Under the pieces are notes generated by a model. It had not been told where the DNA came from and did no database searches. It saw nothing but the letters and a program-made list of their open reading frames with translations. The position numbers and the translations under genes were made by a program. Below, in pieces: positions 41,913 through 46,893 of a DNA stretch of 46,893 bases. Every line of letters starts with the position of its first letter. Position 1 is the first letter of the stretch. Source of the stretch: an uncultured Eubacteriales bacterium (lineage in GTDB: Bacteria > Bacillota > Clostridia > Oscillospirales > Oscillospiraceae); NCBI GenBank assembly GCA_900544705.1, contig UQWH01000011.1, positions 1 through 46,893 of the forward strand, read 5' to 3'.

Positions 41913-42995
41913 TTAATCCAGAATGACGATGTTCAGCCCTTCGGACGCCGTTGGCATCGGGACAAACTTCGTTTTACCCACGGTCAGTTCGCCGTCCACC
42001 GTGGTTTTCTTAGTCTGCGTTTCGTCCTTGTTCAGGGTGAAGATCACCTCGTCGTTGTAGTAACCGGCGAACTCCGTGTTTGTGATGACCGTCCGCTGGG
42101 ACGATGCGCTGTTGGATACCTCGATGCCCCGCTTGTCGATCTTGACCTCCTGAGTGTAGATCTCGTTGGGAGCAGGCGTCCACTTTCGGGGAATCGCTCC
42201 TTCGGAAATCATGATATCGGCGAGATAAATGGACGCATCCCGACAGTAGCAGTAAATACGCAAGGTGGGGTCGGTCACATCCGTGAGCGTTACGGAGTAA
42301 TCCGTCCAGTCAAACGCCGTGGACTTATTGAACAGGTACTTGGTTTTGTTCCCGTTGTAGGTCACATAGAAATACCCGGACATGGTCGAGGATTTCTTTG
42401 CCCGAACCGAGATCGTATAGGTGCCGGGAACCACCCCTCGGATGTACTGCGACAACGAGGAGTATGCGCCCAGCACAAAGCAGGAGTCGGAAATGGTGTT
42501 GTTCTGGGTATCGGTGGAGGTATCTGTTTTTACCGTACCGGAGTAGCTCCAATCATCCGTGATGCCGTTCAGTCCGGAAGAGTTCTGCACATAGTTGATG
42601 CCGCCGATGTACTGCTCCTGCATGGTGACGGACAGTCCATCCACCGTGTGTTCCAGCTCCGAAACACGGCTTTCGGAGTTCAGTACCCGTTCCTCCAGGA
42701 CGCCCTGGTCGTTGGACACTGTTTCCACCGTTTCGGTAAGGGTCGCCACATAGCTGTTCAGCCCGTCGATGGTCTGCTGGAACTGTGCGTCCTTCTCGGT
42801 CAGAATGGAAATGGTGGTGCGGATCGTTTCAATGTCGTTCTGCACCACCCATTCATTTCCGTCCCATATCTTCGTTTCCGGCGGGGTCACGGAAGTATCC
42901 ACCCAGAGCTGCCCCTCATAGGGGTTCTCCGGCGGCGTGTCCGAGGTGACCACATCGCAGAGACTGATAATCGTGAACTGTGCCGATGCGATCAT
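41913..42995 (-). CDS. Phage tail-associated protein with coiled coil and carbohydrate-binding-like domain
   Basis: 360 residues. Residues 15-50 contain PENPYEGQLWVDTSVTPPETKIWDG, a short motif common in tail tip proteins; residues 55-120 form a coiled coil (TLTETVETVSNDQGVLEER, then SRVSELEHTVDGLS). From 130 to 270 a jelly-roll-like part (YVQNSSGLNGITDDWSYSG...VPGTYTISVRAKKSS...LADIMISEGAIPRKWTPAP) resembles carbohydrate-binding modules in phage tail fibres. RBS AAGGAGG. Role inferred from position. Confidence 0.72.
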   Translation of the reverse strand: MIASAQFTIISLCDVVTSDTPPENPYEGQLWVDTSVTPPETKIWDGNEWVVQNDIETIRTTISILTEKDAQFQQTIDGLNSYVATLTETVETVSNDQGVLEERVLNSESRVSELEHTVDGLSVTMQEQYIGGINYVQNSSGLNGITDDWSYSGTVKTDTSTDTQNNTISDSCFVLGAYSSLSQYIRGVVPGTYTISVRAKKSSTMSGYFYVTYNGNKTKYLFNKSTAFDWTDYSVTLTDVTDPTLRIYCYCRDASIYLADIMISEGAIPRKWTPAPNEIYTQEVKIDKRGIEVSNSASSQRTVITNTEFAGYYNDEVIFTLNKDETQTKKTTVDGELTVGKTKFVPMPTASEGLNIVILD

Positions 42996-43007
42996 CTCAC
43001 CACCTCC

Positions 43008-44165
43008 TTAAAGTGCCACAACGACCATAAAGGTTGCCTTGGTATCCACATCGGCGCTGGACACCGACAGGGTCTTGCCGGTCTTGCTGCCGTTGGTTCC
43101 CCAAGAGGTATCGACTACACCGTCCTTGTTGTACTTCGTCCAGGTGTAACTGCCGTTCCCGGCTGCATCCACTTCGGAGCCTGCCTGGTAGCAGACGGCG
43201 GTCAGCACGGTCGTGCCCTGGCCGTTCTTGAATACATCACCACCCGTGGAGGTGACGATGATCTGCAAAGGGTCGGAGTTGTCGATGAAGGTCGCCACGT
43301 CGAAAAACTTCGTGTTATAAGAAGCGGATGCGGAATCCGTGTCCTGGGCACAGCACTTGAACACGGCGTAGCTGTCCACCGCTGCGGCGTAGACCGTGAG
43401 CGTATTGGTGGCCGTGCCGGTGTATTTGTCGGCGGTATCCGAGAGCTTGCGCCAGCCGATACCGAAGTCTGCATCATAGCCGGTGGAAGAAGTAGCGGTG
43501 ACGGAAGCGTCCATGACCGCCCACTTGTAGCCAACCTTGGTGGTATCCACCGTAGAGCCGCGCCACAGCTCGGCCTTGGCGGTCAGACTGGCGACTTCCT
43601 CGTTCTTGAACACATTTCCGTTGGGTGTGGTGACCAGCAGGTCGACGATGCCGGAACCGTTGACCACACGGGAGAAGGAAATGGTCAGCGGATGGGTCAG
43701 CGACAGACCGGTGCTTTCGTCCTTGTAAGTGATGACACAGCGATAGTCGATGCCGGGCAGTTCCGCCATGACATTGGCCTTGACCGTGAGGATGTGGCTC
43801 TTGGCACCACTGAGGGCGTAGTTCGTGCCTGCGGTGATGGCGGTGTTGCTGTCGCCCACATACCACTTGACCGAGGTGACATTGGCGGTGGCGATCTGGT
43901 CGGCAGTGGTGCCGATGACATACAGACTGGGTGTCAGAACGAGGTTCTTCGTTTTCCAGTCGGGGGTGTAACTGCCGTTGTCGGGGTTATACATCTGAGT
44001 CTTGGCGAGGTTCGAGCCGATGTACCCCGTCAGCGTCAGTGCGTCATTGTAGTCGATGATGGTAAACTGGCCTTGTGCTTTGCTCATGTGAGAAGCCTCC
44101 TTTGAAGTTGTTGTATCTGAACCGGACACTGTGCCGGTTTCTGTTGTGGGTTCTGCGGTTGCCAT
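43008..44165 (-). CDS. Phage structural protein, Ig-like repeats, two possible starts
   Basis: 385 residues from ATG 44165 (GGAGG upstream) or 359 from ATG 44087, which has an even better AAAGGAGG nine bases upstream within the coding sequence. The body has repeated Ig-like units: VTSVKWYVGDSNTAITAG...LTVKANVMAELPGIDYRC; VKGSG-like VNGSGIVDLLVTTPNGNVFKNEEVASLTAKAELWRG; and a later TSTGGDVFKNGQGTTVLTAVCYQ. The NVFKN and DVFKN units resemble one in the upstream tail protein (SSNGNIFKNGNVKTLLSAKV), showing shared modules. No precise function. Confidence 0.72.
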   Translation of the reverse strand: MATAEPTTETGTVSGSDTTTSKEASHMSKAQGQFTIIDYNDALTLTGYIGSNLAKTQMYNPDNGSYTPDWKTKNLVLTPSLYVIGTTADQIATANVTSVKWYVGDSNTAITAGTNYALSGAKSHILTVKANVMAELPGIDYRCVITYKDESTGLSLTHPLTISFSRVVNGSGIVDLLVTTPNGNVFKNEEVASLTAKAELWRGSTVDTTKVGYKWAVMDASVTATSSTGYDADFGIGWRKLSDTADKYTGTATNTLTVYAAAVDSYAVFKCCAQDTDSASASYNTKFFDVATFIDNSDPLQIIVTSTGGDVFKNGQGTTVLTAVCYQAGSEVDAAGNGSYTWTKYNKDGVVDTSWGTNGSKTGKTLSVSSADVDTKATFMVVVAL

Positions 44166-44179
44166 AGTAAATTCCTCCG

Positions 44180-45994
44180 TTATAACAGGCTCTGCCTGGT
44201 CGTGGTGTCGATGAGGTCACAATAAAAAGTGGCGCGGACTTTGACATCCGCACCGGTGATGACCACGGACTTTGCGCCGCCGAAATGCTGTTCATTCCAG
44301 GCTTTGTCCGCTTCCGTATCCTCCGACACCCTTGTCCAAACAAACTGGTTGGCATCCAGCGTGTCGGTGATGTCCTCGTCCCAGGAGTAAACCTTGGCGG
44401 AAAGCAGCGTTTTCACATTGCCGTTTTTGAAGATGTTCCCGTTGGACGAGATAATGACCAGCCGGAGCATTTTCTGCTTCTCGATGGTGGTGATGCGGTT
44501 GCTGACCTCTGTGACCTCCTTGCTGGTGGCGTAGGCACGAAGCACGACCTCGCCGCTCTCCAAATCCCACCAGGACGAGCCGTCTTGCGACTGGATGACA
44601 CCCGCCTTGATGATGTTCGCCACCAAAGAGCCGGAGGTGATGAAGTCTGCGACGATCTGTCCGTCTGCCGTGATGGCAGTTTCATAGGGACCGTTGTAGC
44701 CGTTATGGGAAAAGCCCAGACCGCCCACATTCCACCTCCAGACATTCACGGCTTCGTCAATGGAGGGAGCGTCCAGAATGAGCAGCTCGTAGGGCTGCCC
44801 GCTTTCGCTGTCTGTGTTAATAACCACATAGCCGCCGCTCTGGCCGGTGATAAGCCCAGTGGCTTTCCCGATGGCGGTTTGGAGCAGCTTTGGAAAGCGT
44901 CCCACCGTGGATTCTACCTTATCAACCGAGGACTGCACCTCGGAGATGGTGGTGATCATGCTGGACTTGCTCTGACCGAGGGAAATGCTCTTGTACCGTT
45001 CGGCAAGAGTGTCGTACACGGTTTCAATGACCATAGCCGACACGCTGACACCCAGAAGCGAGTGCCGGATGGTGACGGTATCGCAGAGGTTGACCCGCTC
45101 CAAGAGTGCCGAATACTCCGGCTGTTTCCATAGCGGTTCAAAGGACACCTTGACCGTGGGCATGGTCGCTCCCAGCGGATTTGCCTTGATATAGCTGTTG
45201 GCTTTGGCTCTGAGGGCTTCCTCGGTCACAACTCCGTCAAACTGGTCGGAGAAATCCATGATGAGCGTTTTCGCCCGGACGATCTCCGAGGTCACAATGG
45301 GGAGCGTGACCTCCGGCAGCGTGACTACCGTTTCGGTGTCCGAACCTTCCGGTGTGTATACGGCATACGGGAGCAGTGCGGTATACACGCCGCTGTTGTC
45401 CTCATCCTGCTCCAATGCGGTGAGGTTCTTGCCGTATTCAATGACCACGCCGGTCTTTTGCCCGCGGTGCGAATGGAACTTCACTGTGTAGTTGTCCCAC
45501 TCAAATTCACCGTGCCATTTGGAGAGCATGGAGCCTTCCGTGCCGCCGAGACACGCCCGGACGCTTTTCGGCTGCGTGACGGAAAACGCCTTTGCGTCCG
45601 AGTAGTCCGTCCAGCCCGTGAAGCGTGTATCTCCGGCAAGAAGCTGCGAGAGAATCAGCTGCGGCGAACGGCTTTCGGTGGTAAATGGCATAACGGGAAC
45701 ATTGGCAAGGTCATAGGAGATGTGCTGGCCGTAGATGGTGACGATGCCGTTTAAGGGTTTCGTGATGCGGTAAATACGGAATGCCTGGTCGGCGGCGGTG
45801 TCATTGGGTTTTGCCTTGATGATGCACTCCTTGGTGATTAGCCCGTAGTGCTGACCGCTGACCGGATATTTGAGTAAGCACTCGAACACACCGTTTCGCT
45901 CTTCGGTCACTTCGCAGGAAATGGTATCCGTCATCACACCAAGGCCGAATGTCGAAAAGTCCGCAGCGTTGGGCAAATAAAGCACCGGGATCAT
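44180..45994 (-). CDS. Phage tail-associated minor structural protein (prophage endopeptidase-tail type)
   Basis: 604 residues; ATG 45994 follows GGAGG by eight bases, and the family N-terminus MIPVLYLPNAADFSTFGLGV begins exactly there. Matches the phage minor structural protein N-terminal family (TISCEVTEERNGVFECLLKYP; FRIYRITKPLNGIVTIYGQHISYDL; GEFEWDNYTVKFHSHRG) that sits at the tail tip next to the distal tail protein. A middle coiled-coil part (SEVQSSVDKVESTVG) and the C-terminal NGNIFKN unit follow. The usual upstream partners (tape measure, distal tail) are absent. Confidence 0.85.
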   Translation of the reverse strand: MIPVLYLPNAADFSTFGLGVMTDTISCEVTEERNGVFECLLKYPVSGQHYGLITKECIIKAKPNDTAADQAFRIYRITKPLNGIVTIYGQHISYDLANVPVMPFTTESRSPQLILSQLLAGDTRFTGWTDYSDAKAFSVTQPKSVRACLGGTEGSMLSKWHGEFEWDNYTVKFHSHRGQKTGVVIEYGKNLTALEQDEDNSGVYTALLPYAVYTPEGSDTETVVTLPEVTLPIVTSEIVRAKTLIMDFSDQFDGVVTEEALRAKANSYIKANPLGATMPTVKVSFEPLWKQPEYSALLERVNLCDTVTIRHSLLGVSVSAMVIETVYDTLAERYKSISLGQSKSSMITTISEVQSSVDKVESTVGRFPKLLQTAIGKATGLITGQSGGYVVINTDSESGQPYELLILDAPSIDEAVNVWRWNVGGLGFSHNGYNGPYETAITADGQIVADFITSGSLVANIIKAGVIQSQDGSSWWDLESGEVVLRAYATSKEVTEVSNRITTIEKQKMLRLVIISSNGNIFKNGNVKTLLSAKVYSWDEDITDTLDANQFVWTRVSEDTEADKAWNEQHFGGAKSVVITGADVKVRATFYCDLIDTTTRQSLL

Positions 45995-46023
45995 GAAAAC
46001 CACCTCCTTCCGGCCATAAAAAT

Positions 46024-46049
46024 ACCACCGGGGATTTCTCCCTGGTGGT
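46024..46049 (-). terminator. Terminator just upstream of the first tail gene
   Basis: 11-bp stem ACCACCGGGGA/TCCCTGGTGGT with loop TTTC, followed on the minus strand by ATTTTTA. It ends transcription from the right only 30 bases before the tail gene start. The rest of 45995-46171 holds no gene I can name; possibly the cut end of a phage gene. Confidence 0.75.
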
Positions 46050-46171
46050 GTGATAAAAGTGATTCGTTTGTTGTTCGACAAACCGGAATTGCTCCAAGTT
46101 TTCTCGGCTGCACCTTCTTGCTCTTCGGACGAGGAGTCTCCCTCGTTCAAAGAGCTCGGTCAAATTTCTGT

Positions 46172-46893
46172 TTAACGATTTCTTTTTCCGGTATTCTCTG
46201 TCCCACGGATTTCCTCATGATAGAAATAATCTACGATCACCGGATGCCCCTGCGGGACTCTGCCATAAGGCATTTCATTATCCGCAAAGACACAATCATA
46301 CTTCTTAGCCATTTCCTCAGCTTTTACTTCAAGTGCTTCAAAGTAGCTGCGGTTATGCTTGTTATAGATCTCGTCGTAAAGTGGTACAAGATCAGGATAT
46401 TTTCCAGCAATATAATCCATAATTGTCTTTTTGAAACCGCCTCGAAGATTGAGATTTTCGAGCCAGAACAGATCGCACTGATCCTTTACCCGCTCAAAGA
46501 TTGCTTCAAAATCCGTGATACCGGGGAATACCGGGGATACGAAACAGACTGTACGGATACCTGCCTCATATACCTGCTTCATAGCAGCGATACGGCGCTC
46601 AATGCTCGAAGCAGAATCCATATCATTCTTGAAATTTTCATCTAGTGTGTTGATCGACCATGAAACGGTTACACGTCCAAGCTTCTTCAGCAGATCAATA
46701 TCCCGTACCACAAGATCCGACTTTGTGCAGATCAAAATATCTGCGTCACTGCCGATCAGCTGCTCCAGAAGTTTTCTGGTATTCCCGAATTGCTCCTCCT
46801 GTGGATTGTAGCCATCTGTCACAGAACCGATGACCACCCGCTGTCCGGCATATTTCTTCGGATTTTTAATTTCCGGCCAATGCTTCACATCAA
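46172..46893 (-). CDS. SPL-family radical SAM protein (partial, 5' end outside window)
   Basis: About 240 C-terminal residues. Pattern VVIGSVTDGYNPQEEQFGNTRKLLEQL, DILICTKSDLVVRDIDLLKKLG, VTVSWSINTLDENFKNDMDSAS, ERRIAAMKQVYEAGIRTVCFVSPVFPGITDF matches COG1533/SplB-like radical SAM proteins of the Rv2578c group. The cysteine triad that binds the iron-sulfur cluster would lie in the missing N-terminal part. The frame is open to the edge. Visibly less GC-rich than the left half of the window. It is not a known phage function, so it is either cargo or chromosomal flank. Confidence 0.8.
   Translation of the reverse strand, partial: DVKHWPEIKNPKKYAGQRVVIGSVTDGYNPQEEQFGNTRKLLEQLIGSDADILICTKSDLVVRDIDLLKKLGRVTVSWSINTLDENFKNDMDSASSIERRIAAMKQVYEAGIRTVCFVSPVFPGITDFEAIFERVKDQCDLFWLENLNLRGGFKKTIMDYIAGKYPDLVPLYDEIYNKHNRSYFEALEVKAEEMAKKYDCVFADNEMPYGRVPQGHPVIVDYFYHEEIRGTENTGKRNR

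Overview
The window looks like a chromosome segment of a GC-rich, anaerobic, gut-associated Gram-positive of the class Clostridia, most likely of the Oscillospiraceae/Ruminococcaceae type. Supporting signs are a one-polypeptide pyruvate:ferredoxin oxidoreductase, a sortase with an LPXTG pilin-like substrate, strong AGGAGG ribosome sites, a bile-salt-hydrolase-type enzyme, and a Clostridia-style prophage segment. The genus cannot be fixed by eye.

Left part (1-15,000): the end of a polyamine ABC transporter operon (potC-potD), a pilin/sortase pair, a DUF4349 lipoprotein, pyroglutamyl peptidase, a zinc-ribbon membrane protein, a pseudouridine salvage operon (HTH-PfkB kinase then psuG), a GNAT acetyltransferase-nudC pair, an aromatic-acid-exporter-like membrane protein, a PG-binding/LysM/M14 peptidase, a MATE transporter and a membrane-anchored leucine-rich-repeat protein.

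Middle part (15,000-32,600): the operon yifB-thiI-pncC, divergent from pyruvate:ferredoxin oxidoreductase; the operon ftsH-DUF308-choloylglycine hydrolase; a scar where a truncated methyltransferase gene is joined to a truncated IS1182-type transposase gene; and a 1,784-residue surface glycerophosphodiesterase with three LamG-like modules.

Right part (32,600-46,893): phased repeats like an IS21 end, then a prophage-like block read entirely on the minus strand: tail proteins, holin, amidase, an HTH/zinc-finger protein, a SHOCT-like small protein and three overlapping serine recombinases. No capsid or packaging gene is present, and a radical SAM gene stands where the upstream tail genes would be expected.

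The most unusual signal is a small dispersed element. Two copies (4337-4556 and 15064-15324, opposite orientation) differ at only two of 184 shared bases. Each sits between two copies of the neighbouring gene's terminator hairpin. Their shared end, CAGACTGTCAAAAAAC, resembles the end of the IS1182-type remnant at 27149, which also abuts a terminator hairpin. This suggests a non-autonomous element moved by an IS1182-type transposase that targets terminators and duplicates them. The second item of note is the three-recombinase cassette with its two small accessory genes.
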